From contig NZ_ATXQ01000001.1 in NCBI RefSeq assembly GCF_000421765.1, positions 372,001-436,000 on the forward strand: a stretch of 64,000 nt of DNA, read 5' to 3'. Source of the stretch: Denitrificimonas caeni DSM 24390 (GTDB lineage Bacteria > Pseudomonadota > Gammaproteobacteria > Pseudomonadales > Pseudomonadaceae). Below are positions 29,171-40,999 of this stretch, piece after piece. The position numbers were made by a program, and so were the translations under genes. Each line of letters begins with the position of its first letter. Position 1 is the stretch's first letter. The notes below the pieces were generated by a model. The model saw only the letters and a program-made list of their open reading frames with translations. It ran no database searches and was not told where the DNA came from.

Positions 29171-30421
29171 TTAACTGCGCTCAGGCGGCGTCAGATACGC
29201 AGCGGTATGACCACGCTTGGCTTCACTTTCCTGTAACTCCATGCGCGCAATGCTACGCAAATGCACTTCATCTGGGCCATCAGCAAAACGCAAGCAGCGA
29301 CCGCCAATCCACAAGTCAGCCAATGGTGAGTCAGGGGTTAATCCCATTGCGCCAAACACTTGGATTGCCCGATCAACGACGTTGAGGTGCATGGTCGGTA
29401 CCACAGCTTTAATCATTGAAATTTCTTTACGGGCCACGCGAGCACCGACTTCATCAATCATCCATGCTGTTTTCAAGACCAGCAAACGCGCCTGTTCAAT
29501 TTCCATCCGTGAGCGTGCAATCCACTCTGCAACGCTGCCATGCTGATGCAGGTAACGACCAAAGGTTTTACGCTCTTGTGAACGCTCGACCATCAACTCT
29601 AAAGCAAGCTCAGCCATGCCGATAGAACGCATGCAATGGTGAACGCGACCAGGACCAAGACGCGCCTGCGCCATCATAAAGCCGTCGCCTTCTTTAGCTA
29701 ACAAGTTGGCTGCAGGCACACGCACATTGCGCAGAACGATTTCACAGTGGCCTTCTGGGGCGATATGGTTCATCACTGGAATATTGCGCTCTACAATCAC
29801 GCCCGGCGTATCCATTGGCACAATGACCATACTTTGCTGGCGCTTGGCATCACCGTCTGGGTCGGTTTTACCCATAACAATCATAAAGGTGCAATTGGGA
29901 TGCGCAGCATTGGTAATAAACCACTTACGACCATTGATCACATACTCATCGCCCTCACGGCGGATCAAGGTCTGAATATTGCTGGCGTCAGATGAACCAA
30001 CATCCGGTTCAGTCATCGCAAAAGCAGAGCGAATCTGTCCTTCAAGCAAAGGATTCAGCCATTGCTCGCGCTGCTCAGGCGTAGCAAACATGTGCAGTAG
30101 CTCCATGTTGCCGGTGTCTGGAGCATTACAATTGAATACTTCAGAAGCCCAACTGACTCGACCCATAATTTCTGCTAGCGGTGCGTACTCAAGATTACTT
30201 AGACCTTGCCCCGGCTCACCCTCTTGCAATGAAGGTAAGAACAGATTCCACAAGCCTTCAGAGCGCGCTAAAGCTTTTAAATCTTCCATAAATGAAACTG
30301 GATAAACACCGGCAGCCACTTCCTGCTGCCATGCACCGATGCGCGGCACAATGTGTTGATCCATAAAATCAGTCAGTTGCTTGCGTAACGCTTGGGTTTT
30401 TTCGCTATAAGAAAAATCCAT
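29171..30421 (-). CDS. Acyl-CoA dehydrogenase family protein (ACAD10/11-like)
   Basis: FAD enzyme that introduces the alpha-beta double bond in acyl-CoA. GGAGG five bases before ATG 30421 sets the start (MDFSYSEKTQALRKQL), giving 416 residues. The central domain has AFAMTEPDVGSSDASN (flavin/substrate contact) and FITNAAHPNC. The C-terminal domain has GRYLHQHGSVAEWIARSRMEI and RFADGPDEVHLRSIARMEL, where the Glu is the likely catalytic base as in ACAD10/11. The preferred acyl group is unknown. The promoter region contains a 27-bp perfect palindrome. This gene and the salvage genes stand between dciA and lpxC. Confidence 0.9.
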   Translation of the reverse strand: MDFSYSEKTQALRKQLTDFMDQHIVPRIGAWQQEVAAGVYPVSFMEDLKALARSEGLWNLFLPSLQEGEPGQGLSNLEYAPLAEIMGRVSWASEVFNCNAPDTGNMELLHMFATPEQREQWLNPLLEGQIRSAFAMTEPDVGSSDASNIQTLIRREGDEYVINGRKWFITNAAHPNCTFMIVMGKTDPDGDAKRQQSMVIVPMDTPGVIVERNIPVMNHIAPEGHCEIVLRNVRVPAANLLAKEGDGFMMAQARLGPGRVHHCMRSIGMAELALELMVERSQERKTFGRYLHQHGSVAEWIARSRMEIEQARLLVLKTAWMIDEVGARVARKEISMIKAVVPTMHLNVVDRAIQVFGAMGLTPDSPLADLWIGGRCLRFADGPDEVHLRSIARMELQESEAKRGHTAAYLTPPERS

Positions 30422-30513
30422 GAAATCCTCCAAAGGTGCCAGGGTGCTAAGGCTTTGTCTTCAGAGTAGGTGAGATGCGCTGCAAGCTAAAGCATTATTG
30501 ATTTAAATGAACA

Positions 30514-30540
30514 ACAGTTATCATTAGTAATGATAACTGT
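30514..30540. promoter_or_regulatory. 27-bp perfect palindrome upstream of the acyl-CoA dehydrogenase
   Basis: ACAGTTATCATTA (30514-30526), a single G, then TAATGATAACTGT (30528-30540): 13-base arms with a one-base centre. It lies 93 bases upstream of the dehydrogenase start in a stretch without genes. With no U tract it looks more like a dimeric regulator's operator than a terminator. Confidence 0.55.
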
Positions 30541-30573
30541 ATAAATAGTCTGCTTGCTAACATAATACAGCAC

Positions 30574-30603
30574 AAAAAAAACCACCCATATAGGGTGGTT
30601 TAA
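30574..30603 (-). terminator. Terminator after lpxC, end of the dcw cluster
   Basis: On the minus strand AACCACCC, loop TATA, then GGGTGGTT and a run of seven Ts. A strong Rho-independent terminator 16 bases beyond the lpxC stop. Confidence 0.92.
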
Positions 30604-30618
30604 ATTTTAACGATTGAC

Positions 30619-31530
30619 CTACACCGCCGCCGCAGGGCGCATATAGGAAATAGGAGCTAAACTGGAATCTGCAAAAGTGACCACTTCCCAAGCATCAGGC
30701 TGCTCAAGTAGGGTTCTCAGCAATAAGTTATTCAAAGCATGTCCCGACTTATAGCCACGGAACTCACCAATCAAACTTTTCCCTAGCAAATACAAATCGC
30801 CAATAGCGTCGAGAATTTTATGCTTCACAAATTCATCTTCGTAACGTAGGCCATCTTCATTGAGGACTGAATCTTCATCGACAACGATCGCGTTATCAAC
30901 ACTGCCACCCAAAGCAAGATTATGCGTGCGTAAAAACTCAATATCACGCATAAAACCAAAGGTCCGTGCTCGACTGACTTCTTTTACAAACGAGGTGCTA
31001 GAAAAATCTACGCAGGCTGTTTGTGTACGTCCTTCAAACACAGGGTGGTCAAAGTCAATTTCAAAGCCCACTTTAAAACCTTCAAAAGGTACAAAAGTAG
31101 CGCGCTTCTCACCGTCTTCAACCGTTACTTCACGTAAAATACGGATGAATTCTTTTGGAGCGTCTTGCTCTTCTAATCCAGCGGACTGAATTAAAAATAC
31201 AAAAGGTCCAGCACTGCCATCCATGATCGGTACTTCTGAAGCAGAAAGCTCAACATAAGCATTATCAATGCCTAAGCCTGCCATTGCCGATAACAGGTGT
31301 TCAACCGTATCCACTTTAACGTCGCCTTTAACCAGCGTCGTTGACATGGTGGTTTCACCAACATTTTTTGCTAAAGCTGGTATTTCCACCACAGGATCTA
31401 AATCCATGCGACGAAATACGATACCCGTATCCACTGCTGCCGGACGCAAAGTCAGGTAAACCTTCTCGCCTGAGTGCAAACCGATACCAGTGGCACGGAT
31501 AATATTTTTCAAGGTGCGTTGTCTAATCAT
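30619..31530 (-). CDS. lpxC: UDP-3-O-acyl-N-acetylglucosamine deacetylase
   Basis: Zinc enzyme for the first committed step of lipid A synthesis. The 303-residue protein has [18 protein letters not shown] with the first zinc His (about residue 78), [17 protein letters not shown] with the second His and the Asp ligand, and GHALNNLLL with the catalytic His. The length and start ([15 protein letters not shown]) match Pseudomonas. It is the last gene of the dcw cluster, 105 bases after ftsZ, with a hairpin between them and a terminator behind. Confidence 0.98.
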   Translation of the reverse strand: MIRQRTLKNIIRATGIGLHSGEKVYLTLRPAAVDTGIVFRRMDLDPVVEIPALAKNVGETTMSTTLVKGDVKVDTVEHLLSAMAGLGIDNAYVELSASEVPIMDGSAGPFVFLIQSAGLEEQDAPKEFIRILREVTVEDGEKRATFVPFEGFKVGFEIDFDHPVFEGRTQTACVDFSSTSFVKEVSRARTFGFMRDIEFLRTHNLALGGSVDNAIVVDEDSVLNEDGLRYEDEFVKHKILDAIGDLYLLGKSLIGEFRGYKSGHALNNLLLRTLLEQPDAWEVVTFADSSLAPISYMRPAAAV

Positions 31531-31574
31531 GACTTAAGCCGCTGCTATACTGGTTGCGAATAGTTTTCAATAAT

Positions 31575-31600
31575 GCGCAGCATCTTAACAGATGCTGCGC
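31575..31600 (-). terminator. Hairpin between ftsZ and lpxC
   Basis: GCGCAGCATC and GATGCTGCGC form ten perfect pairs around a six-base loop. On the minus strand the stem is followed by ATTATTG, so the U tract is weak. It may partly end ftsZ transcription or protect the ftsZ 3' end, leaving lpxC with reduced readthrough or its own promoter. Confidence 0.6.
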
Positions 31601-31635
31601 GAATAACGAAACTAACTCGCAATATCCAATCCTTA

Positions 31636-32826
31636 TCAGTCTGCCTGGCGTCGTAAAAACGCGGGAATATCCAAGTAATCCATCTCTTCTTGGTTGCTCG
31701 GCTTACTGGCAGTAGCAGCACCACCACTAGCACGACGCTGCATTGCCGGACGATCGTAATGGTTGTAATTCACTTCCTTACTTTCATCCAGAGCCACAGT
31801 CATCGCAGGCATCGCTGCCGCCACTTTCAAAGTATTGGTGTTATCCACAACTTTAACTGGCTTTTCCATGCGTGGATCTAAGCCTGTCGCGACCACAGTC
31901 ACGTGCAATTCATCGCGCATATCTGGATCAATTACGGTGCCTACTTTGACCATTGCCTCGTCGGAAGCAAAGGCTTCAATGATGCTACCCACTTCAGCGT
32001 ATTCGCCCAGCGACAAATCAGGACCGGCAGTGATATTTACCAAGATACCGCGCGCACCATTCAGGTTCACGTCATCTAACAGTGGGTTGCGAATGGCTTC
32101 TTCAGTGGCTTCACGCGCACGGTTCGGGCCGCTAGCGCAACCTGTACCCATCATCGCCATACCCATTTCACTCATCACCGTTTTAACGTCAGCAAAGTCA
32201 ACGTTAATCATACCTGGACGCTTGATGATGTCGGAAATACCGCGCACGGCACCGGCTAACACATCATCGGCTTTAGCAAAGGCAGATAGCAAACTGGCGT
32301 CTTTGCCCAGAATGGTCAGCAGTTTTTCATTGGGAATAGTAATCAATGAATCAACATGCTCGGCCAGCAAACGAATACCTTCGTCAGCAATTTGCAGACG
32401 ACGCTTGCCTTCAAAAGGGAACGGACGAGTGACGACAGCAACCGTCAAAATACCCATTTCTTTGGCGACTTGAGCAATGATTGGCGCAGCGCCGGTACCG
32501 GTACCACCACCCATACCTGTGGTGATAAAGACCATATCGGTGCCTTGCAATACTTCAGCAATACGCTCGCGATCTTCTTCTGCGGCTTTACGTCCGACTT
32601 CTGGGTTGGTGCCAGCACCAAGTCCTTTAGTCACGCTAGTGCCTAATTGCAGCACAGTACGCGCAGTGATATCACGCAATGCCTGAGCATCGGTATTGGC
32701 GCAAATAAACTCAACGCCTTCGATATTATTGGCCACCATGTGATTGACAGCATTACCACCGCCACCACCGACACCAATTACTTTTATCACAGCGCTCTGC
32801 GGAGTCTGATCAACTAATTCAAACAT
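31636..32826 (-). CDS. ftsZ: Cell division protein FtsZ
   Basis: Tubulin-like GTPase that forms the cytokinetic ring. The 396-residue protein has GGGGGNAVNHM and the tubulin signature GGGTGTGAAP (near residues 107-116), the T7-loop region NVDFADV, and a variable linker. The extreme C-terminal peptide DYLDIPAFLRRQAD is the conserved tail that binds FtsA and ZipA. AGGAG lies seven bases before the ATG. It follows ftsA by 53 bases. Confidence 0.98.
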   Translation of the reverse strand: MFELVDQTPQSAVIKVIGVGGGGGNAVNHMVANNIEGVEFICANTDAQALRDITARTVLQLGTSVTKGLGAGTNPEVGRKAAEEDRERIAEVLQGTDMVFITTGMGGGTGTGAAPIIAQVAKEMGILTVAVVTRPFPFEGKRRLQIADEGIRLLAEHVDSLITIPNEKLLTILGKDASLLSAFAKADDVLAGAVRGISDIIKRPGMINVDFADVKTVMSEMGMAMMGTGCASGPNRAREATEEAIRNPLLDDVNLNGARGILVNITAGPDLSLGEYAEVGSIIEAFASDEAMVKVGTVIDPDMRDELHVTVVATGLDPRMEKPVKVVDNTNTLKVAAAMPAMTVALDESKEVNYNHYDRPAMQRRASGGAATASKPSNQEEMDYLDIPAFLRRQAD

Positions 32827-32879
32827 AGTAATTCTCCTACCCTTCTCGTTATAGTCCAGCTTTCGCCAGTTTTATTAAT

Positions 32880-34127
32880 TTACAATTGGTTTTGTAGCCA
32901 GCGCTTAATCTTGCCAAACACTGCCATTTTGTCTTCTGTTTGCTCATGGCTTTTCCCTGCCATGGTTCCGCCATCTGCTTGTTTGCGTAGCCCGTACACC
33001 AGTAGTCCAACCGCGGTTGAATAGACTGGATTACGCACTACATCGCCAATACCTTTCACGCCTTGGGGCACTCCTAAACGCACCGGCATATGGAAAATTT
33101 CTTCAGCTAACTCAACAGCACCTTCCATTTTCGAGGTGCCGCCAGTCAGTACGATTCCTGCAGGAATCATGTCTTCGTAGCCACTGCGACGCAGCTCAGA
33201 AAGAATTAAGGTAAACAACTCGTCATAACGCGGCTCGACCACTTCAGCTAAAGCTTGGCGGGATAACTCACGCGGCGGACGATCACCAACACTCGGGACT
33301 TTAATCGTCTCACCAGGTCCGGCTAATTTAGCCAGCGCACAGGCGTAGCGAATCTTGATCTCTTCGGCGTATTGCGTCGGAGTGCGCAGAGCCATGGCGA
33401 TATCGTTGGTGACTTGATCACCAGCAATCGGGATCACTGCGGTATGACGAATCGCGCCTTCAGTGAAGATCGCAATATCTGAAGTGCCACCACCGATATC
33501 CACCAAGCACACACCCAGCTCTTTCTCGTCTTCGGTCAAGACGGCATTGGCTGAAGCGAGTTGCTCAAGAATCACATCTTCAATTTCTAAGCCACAGCGC
33601 CGCACACACTTTTCAATATTCTGTGAGGCGTTGATGGCACAGGTCACCACGTGCACGCGTGCTTCTAAACGCACACCGGACATACCCAGTGGCTCACGCA
33701 CGCCTTCTTGCTTATCAATCACATAATCTTGCGGCAAGGTGTGCAACACTTTTTGATCAGAAGGAATCGCTACCGCTTGCGCCGCATCCAGCACACGCTC
33801 TAAGTCAGCACGACTGACTTCACGATCACGAATCGCCACGGTGCCATCAGAGTTCTGGCTGCGGATATGGCTACCAGCAATGCCGACAAACACCGAGTGA
33901 ATATGGCAGTCGGCCATAATTTGCGCTTCTTCGATGGCATGCTGCACCGACTGCACAGTTGACTCGATATTAATCACCACGCCTTTTTTCAAGCCGCGGG
34001 TTGGGTGAGTACCGATCCCAACAATGTTCAGTTCACCGTCAGGAGTCACTTCGGCAACCAATGCCACAACCTTGGACGTGCCTATATCAAGACCAACAAT
34101 CATGTTGTGGTTATTTTCATTTGCCAT
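32880..34127 (-). CDS. ftsA: Cell division protein FtsA
   Basis: Actin-like protein that tethers FtsZ to the inner membrane. The start MANENNHNMIVGLDIGTSKV at 34127 has AAGGAG upstream and gives 415 residues. VGLDIGTSKVVALVAE is the phosphate-1 loop and CLVDIGGGTSDIAIF phosphate-2; IVLTGGTSKMEGAVELAEE is the adenosine segment. The C-terminus (KMAVFGKIKRWLQNQL) is the amphipathic membrane-targeting helix. It follows ftsQ after 14 bases. Confidence 0.98.
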   Translation of the reverse strand: MANENNHNMIVGLDIGTSKVVALVAEVTPDGELNIVGIGTHPTRGLKKGVVINIESTVQSVQHAIEEAQIMADCHIHSVFVGIAGSHIRSQNSDGTVAIRDREVSRADLERVLDAAQAVAIPSDQKVLHTLPQDYVIDKQEGVREPLGMSGVRLEARVHVVTCAINASQNIEKCVRRCGLEIEDVILEQLASANAVLTEDEKELGVCLVDIGGGTSDIAIFTEGAIRHTAVIPIAGDQVTNDIAMALRTPTQYAEEIKIRYACALAKLAGPGETIKVPSVGDRPPRELSRQALAEVVEPRYDELFTLILSELRRSGYEDMIPAGIVLTGGTSKMEGAVELAEEIFHMPVRLGVPQGVKGIGDVVRNPVYSTAVGLLVYGLRKQADGGTMAGKSHEQTEDKMAVFGKIKRWLQNQL

Positions 34128-34141
34128 TAATTTTTTCTCCT

Positions 34142-34993
34142 TCACTGTGCCACCACCGCTGTAGTTTCACTTGCTGTCGGGGCGCGCCACGCCACAGCCA
34201 AACCATTGGCATAGCGCAAATCAACCCGTTCAATTTTATCAATCTGCTCTTTCAATTCTTTCTCATGAACCACAGCAAAACGACGCATTTTCTCTATTAG
34301 GTGATCGCGGCCAAACAGCACTTGTAGACCTGTTTGGGTCGTTACAAACCAACTACCGCGTTCACGCATTTCTAACTGTTTAATCGAGTAACCCAGCGGC
34401 CGTAAGGCTTGGCTAAAGGTTAAATATTGTTGCATCACGCGCTGCTGGGTATTTTTTGGGCCAAACAACAGCGGTAAGTTGGCATGTGCCTGCACATCTA
34501 ACACAGTAAACAAATGCCCCTGAGTACTGAGCAACGCGCCTTCACCCCAACGGGCCACTGGCAATTCTTCTTGCACTATCACTTGCAACTGGTCTGGCCA
34601 AATCCGGCTGACTTCAGCATGGGCAATCCAAGGTAATTTTTCTAAAGCATTACGCACCGCACCAATATCAACCGACAGAAACAAACCAGCGCTATAAGGC
34701 ATCAACTCTTTTTGTACCGCTTGCTGGTTGACAGCGCTCAACTCACCCAACACCCGAATAGTCGAGATTGGTGGATTAACATGCGGTTGCAGCAGCTGCC
34801 AAGCCCGATCTGCACTGAGCAGCAGCGCCAGTAATAAAACCGCTAACAACAGACGGCCAAGCAGCGTCCAGTTTGGCTTTGGCCACTGACGCGGAGCTTT
34901 CTGTACGGCAGCACGACGCGCTCCGCGAGCAGGCGCTTGGCGCGATGCTCCACGTTGAGCGGCAGTCTTGTTGCGCTGCAGTACGCTACTCAT
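34142..34993 (-). CDS. ftsQ: Cell division protein FtsQ
   Basis: Bitopic division protein linking early and late divisome parts through FtsL and FtsB. A 283-residue protein with a basic cytoplasmic N-terminus (Arg/Ala/Pro-rich, residues 1-42) and one membrane helix (about 43-62, LLGRLLLAVLLLALLLS). A POTRA domain begins PISTIRVLGELSAVNQQ and is followed by the FtsQ domain (HAEVSRIWPDQLQVIVQEELPVARW, in part). It lies 5 bases after ddlB and just ahead of ftsA. Confidence 0.95.
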   Translation of the reverse strand: MSSVLQRNKTAAQRGASRQAPARGARRAAVQKAPRQWPKPNWTLLGRLLLAVLLLALLLSADRAWQLLQPHVNPPISTIRVLGELSAVNQQAVQKELMPYSAGLFLSVDIGAVRNALEKLPWIAHAEVSRIWPDQLQVIVQEELPVARWGEGALLSTQGHLFTVLDVQAHANLPLLFGPKNTQQRVMQQYLTFSQALRPLGYSIKQLEMRERGSWFVTTQTGLQVLFGRDHLIEKMRRFAVVHEKELKEQIDKIERVDLRYANGLAVAWRAPTASETTAVVAQ

Positions 34994-34997
34994 TGGC

Positions 34998-37376
<2,379 letters not shown>

Positions 37377-37384
<8 letters not shown>

Positions 37385-38447
37385 GGGCCACCTCCAAACA
37401 CACAGCGACAACCTGCTGCGTAGCATCGGGCTGCGCCAATAAGCGCGCTTGTTCGCCCATGGTTTTAATGCGTTGCTTGTCCATCAGTACCTCTTTGAAC
37501 TGTGCAGCTAAACGGTCTGCATCAGTAGCATGTTGCGGCAATAAGACGGCAGCGCCTTGTTTTGCCAAAAATTCTGCATTACGGGTTTGGTGATCATCAA
37601 TGGCATGCGGCAGTGGCACTAAAAATGATGCCAAACCAGCTGCGGCCAATTCACTCACCGTCAGTGCACCAGCACGGCATACCACTAAATCGGCCCAACC
37701 ATAAGCGAGCGCCATATCACTAATAAACGGTACCACCTGCGCCTCAACCGCAGCGGCTTGATAGCGCTCGCGGGTCACTTGATCATTATTGCGTCCAGCT
37801 TGATGAGTCACTTGTGGGCGCACATCAGCAGGCAACTGAGCCAGCGCTGCCGGTAATAATTTATTCAGTGGCTCAGCACCTAAACTACCGCCCAGTACTA
37901 ATAAATTAACCGCACGCCCTTCTAGGCCATTGCGTGGTGTTTCTAAAAATAACGCCGCTCGCACCGGATTACCTGTGGTCACACAACGCTTGCGCTGCTT
38001 AAAAGTATTAGGAAAAGCTTCACACAGACGCGTAGCAAAGCTTGAGAGCAAACGATTAGCAGTACCGACCACGGCGTTTTGCTCATGAATCACCAGCGGA
38101 ACACCTGCCATTTTCGCTGCAAGACCGCCAGGTCCGGTGACATACCCACCCAGCCCTAACACACAGACAGGCTGCAGTTCGCGCATTAAACGTTTGGCCT
38201 GCCATAAAGCGGCCAGCAATTTAAAAGGCGCGATCAGCAATGAGGCAAAACCTTTACCGCGTAAACCATCAACCTTTAAGGTGTGCAAAGTAAAACCTGC
38301 AGCAGGCACCAACTCATTCTCAATGCCACGGCCTGCACCCAACCAATGCACTTGGTAGCCGCGCGCTTTAAACTCTTCAGCGCAGGCTAAAGCTGGGAAC
38401 ACATGGCCACCGGTACCTGCCGCCATAATTAAAATATTACCGCGCAT
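37377..38447 (-). CDS. murG: UDP-GlcNAc transferase MurG (lipid II synthesis)
   Basis: Membrane-associated glycosyltransferase converting lipid I to lipid II. The start [20 protein letters not shown] at 38447 (preceded by GGGGGTG) gives 356 residues, the family length. The N-terminal glycine loop [36 protein letters not shown] and [20 protein letters not shown] are standard MurG landmarks. It overlaps ftsW upstream by 11 bases and murC downstream by 8. Confidence 0.97.
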
Positions 38448-39657
38448 CACGCACCCCCTTGGCCATCGCAGCAATTTGCGCTTTGCTCATCGAGTCAGTG
38501 GACAGCAGCAAGGTGCGGCGCTCCCACTCAATGCGCAGTAGGATTGCCAAACTGATGCAGCACACCACCAACGAGCTACCGCCATAACTAATAAACGGCA
38601 AGGTCAAACCTTTAGTCGGCAATAACCCGGTATTCACACCCAGATTAATCACCACTTGTGCAATCCACAGCAGGGCCAAGCCATAGGCCACATAAGCGCT
38701 GTAATATTTTTTTGCTTGCTCGGCCCAAACGCCGATGTATAAAGCGCGCACGCTAACAAACATAAATAGCGCCAAAGTCAGCAACGCACCAAGCATGCCG
38801 AGCTCTTCTGCCAAGACTGAAAAAACAAAGTCAGTGTGTGCTTCAGGTAAAAAGAATTGCTTTTGGATACTGTTGCCTAAGCCCAGTCCTAACCATTCGC
38901 CACGGCCAAAGCTGATCAGCGCCTGAGTCAACTGATAGCCGCTGCCGTACTGGTCTTGCCATGGGTTGGTGAAGTTAGTGAGACGCGCGATGCGGTAACT
39001 TTCAAACTGCACCACGTACCAAAGCAAGCCACACAAGCCAAACAACAACGGCACTGATACACGCAGACCAACGCCGCCTAAAAAGAACATCACCACGATA
39101 CTGCCTGCCATCACTACTGTGGCGCCAAAGTCTGGTTCAAGGATCAGTAAACCGCCCATTGCCACCAAGATCACTAACGGCTTAACTAAGCCCATAAATT
39201 GACGCTGAACTTGCTCTTTGCGACGCACTAAATAGCCGGCAATGAAAATAACCATAAACAACTTGGCCAGCTCTGATGGTTGGATATTAAAAATACCCGC
39301 ACCCAACCAGCGCTTTGAGCCATTCACTTCACGACCAATCCCAGGCAACAACACCAAAATCAGCAACAAAAAAGCCAACCCCAATAACCAACCGCTGTGG
39401 CGCTCCCACATCGACATTGGCACAAATAGAGTCAAGCCACCGGCAATCAAGGCCAGCACGATATACACCAGATGGCGGACAAAATAGTGATAGGTGTTAC
39501 CGTTATTAATTTCTGCAACTGAGGCGGATGCCGAAGCAATCATCACCAAACCGATGCCCATCAATAACGCGCAAGCAGTCAGCAGTGGGAAATCGATATC
39601 CACTTGGTTGTTATGACGCCAAGGTGACGGCAGCGACAGCATATCAAGTAGGCTCAT
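38437..39657 (-). CDS. ftsW: Peptidoglycan polymerase FtsW (SEDS family)
   Basis: SEDS-family glycosyltransferase that polymerises septal peptidoglycan with FtsI. The 406-residue protein has about ten membrane segments. Conserved blocks include GSKRWLGAGIFNIQPSELAKL, EPDFGATVVM (with the acidic residue needed in SEDS enzymes), HTDFVFSVLAEELGMLGA and LPFISYGGSSLVVCC. The C-terminus is cytoplasmic and basic. The start overlaps the murD stop by four bases. Confidence 0.97.
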   Translation of the reverse strand: MSLLDMLSLPSPWRHNNQVDIDFPLLTACALLMGIGLVMIASASASVAEINNGNTYHYFVRHLVYIVLALIAGGLTLFVPMSMWERHSGWLLGLAFLLLILVLLPGIGREVNGSKRWLGAGIFNIQPSELAKLFMVIFIAGYLVRRKEQVQRQFMGLVKPLVILVAMGGLLILEPDFGATVVMAGSIVVMFFLGGVGLRVSVPLLFGLCGLLWYVVQFESYRIARLTNFTNPWQDQYGSGYQLTQALISFGRGEWLGLGLGNSIQKQFFLPEAHTDFVFSVLAEELGMLGALLTLALFMFVSVRALYIGVWAEQAKKYYSAYVAYGLALLWIAQVVINLGVNTGLLPTKGLTLPFISYGGSSLVVCCISLAILLRIEWERRTLLLSTDSMSKAQIAAMAKGVRDAR

Positions 39658-40985
39658 AACAACCTCCCGACAGCTTGTGCGAACAATTCACCACGCTCTT
39701 CAAAGCTTTTAAACATATCCAAGCTGGCGCAAGCCGGTGCCAATAACACTGAATCACCTGATTCGGCTAGCTGCGCTGCTTTAAGCACAGCCTCTTGTAA
39801 AGTGGTTACGTGTTCAGTTTTCACAGTGCCAGCCAGCGCATCAGCGACACGCTGTGCATCACGTCCCAGCAGGACGACTGCACGGCAATACTGCGCCACC
39901 GGTGCCTGTAAGCTGGAAAAATCTGCGCCTTTGCCATCACCGCCAGCGATCAACACCAGTTTGCCTGCATTGCCAGCACCGAGGCCTTCAATAGCTGCTA
40001 AAGCCGCACCAACATTGGTCGCTTTAGAATCGTTGTACCACTGGACACCTTGTACAGTGCGCAGCCATTGGCAGCGATGCTCAAGCCCAGCAAAGGCTTG
40101 CAAAGCCGACAGCATCGGTGCCATCGGCACGTTCATTGCAGTGCCAATGGCTAACGCAGCCAATGCATTAGCTTGGTTATGACTGCCACGAATTTTCAAC
40201 TGACTCACTGGCAATAACAATTCATCGCCATAGGCTAAGTAGGTTTCAGTGTTGTGCTCACGCAGACCAAACTCACCAACAGCAGGCACAGATAGGCCAA
40301 AACTGATCACAGTAGTGTCTGTGTGCTGCGGCTGTGAGGCTGGATCATCTCGATTAATCACTAGCGCCTGCGCATGGTTAAATACGCGTTGCTTGGCAGC
40401 GATATAGCCATTTAAATCGGCATAACGGTCCATGTGGTCTTCACTGATATTCAAGCAGACCGCAACACGCGCTTGCAGATGCGAGGTAGTTTCCAGCTGA
40501 AAACTGGATAACTCCATAACATACACATCCACGGTATCATCGAGCAGATCAAGCGCTGGCACGCCTAAGTTGCCGCCAACCGCAACATTTAAGCCAGCCG
40601 CAGCAAACATCTGACCCACCAAGGTGGTGACGGTGCTTTTCGCATTGGAACCGGTGATGGCAACGATTGGTGCACGGGCGTGCTGCGCAAACAGATCAAT
40701 ATCACCTGAAACTGTTACACCACTGGCAATCGCTGCTTGAATGGCCGGTGTACTCAGCGCTAGACCAGGACTGACATAGAGTATCTGCGCAGCGCTTAAT
40801 AAATCCACTGACAAAGATCCACAATGCACCGCCACTTCTGGATACTCATGCTGTAACCGAGCCAGTTCTGGTGGATTCTCACGGCTATCAGCGACGGCAA
40901 AAGACTGCCCGTGGCGCGCTAAAAAACGCACCAGAGACATGCCACTTTTGCCCAGGCCGACCACGACCTGTGTTTGCTGACCCAT
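39654..40985 (-). CDS. murD: UDP-N-acetylmuramoyl-L-alanine--D-glutamate ligase
   Basis: Adds D-glutamate to UDP-MurNAc-L-Ala. VVGLGKSGMSLVRFLARHG is the nucleotide-sugar site, ITGSNAKSTVTTLVG the ATP loop (about residues 115-129), NISEDHMDRY the metal-binding His/Asp region, and YNDSKATNVGAALAA the C-terminal block. I choose ATG 40985 with AGGTGA in front; GTG at 40994 is the alternative and would add three residues. The protein is about 443 residues. It follows mraY after 14 bases. Confidence 0.96.
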   Translation of the reverse strand: MGQQTQVVVGLGKSGMSLVRFLARHGQSFAVADSRENPPELARLQHEYPEVAVHCGSLSVDLLSAAQILYVSPGLALSTPAIQAAIASGVTVSGDIDLFAQHARAPIVAITGSNAKSTVTTLVGQMFAAAGLNVAVGGNLGVPALDLLDDTVDVYVMELSSFQLETTSHLQARVAVCLNISEDHMDRYADLNGYIAAKQRVFNHAQALVINRDDPASQPQHTDTTVISFGLSVPAVGEFGLREHNTETYLAYGDELLLPVSQLKIRGSHNQANALAALAIGTAMNVPMAPMLSALQAFAGLEHRCQWLRTVQGVQWYNDSKATNVGAALAAIEGLGAGNAGKLVLIAGGDGKGADFSSLQAPVAQYCRAVVLLGRDAQRVADALAGTVKTEHVTTLQEAVLKAAQLAESGDSVLLAPACASLDMFKSFEERGELFAQAVGRLL

Positions 40986-40999
40986 GTTATTCACCTAAC

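Noticed and set aside
30514-30540. Fur box for the acyl-CoA dehydrogenase
   Set aside because: The palindrome contains AATGATA units, but the centre and spacing do not match the GATAATGATAATCATTATC consensus.
31835-32473. 212-codon plus-strand frame opposite ftsZ
   Set aside because: Shadow of ftsZ on the other strand with no RBS or recognisable domain.
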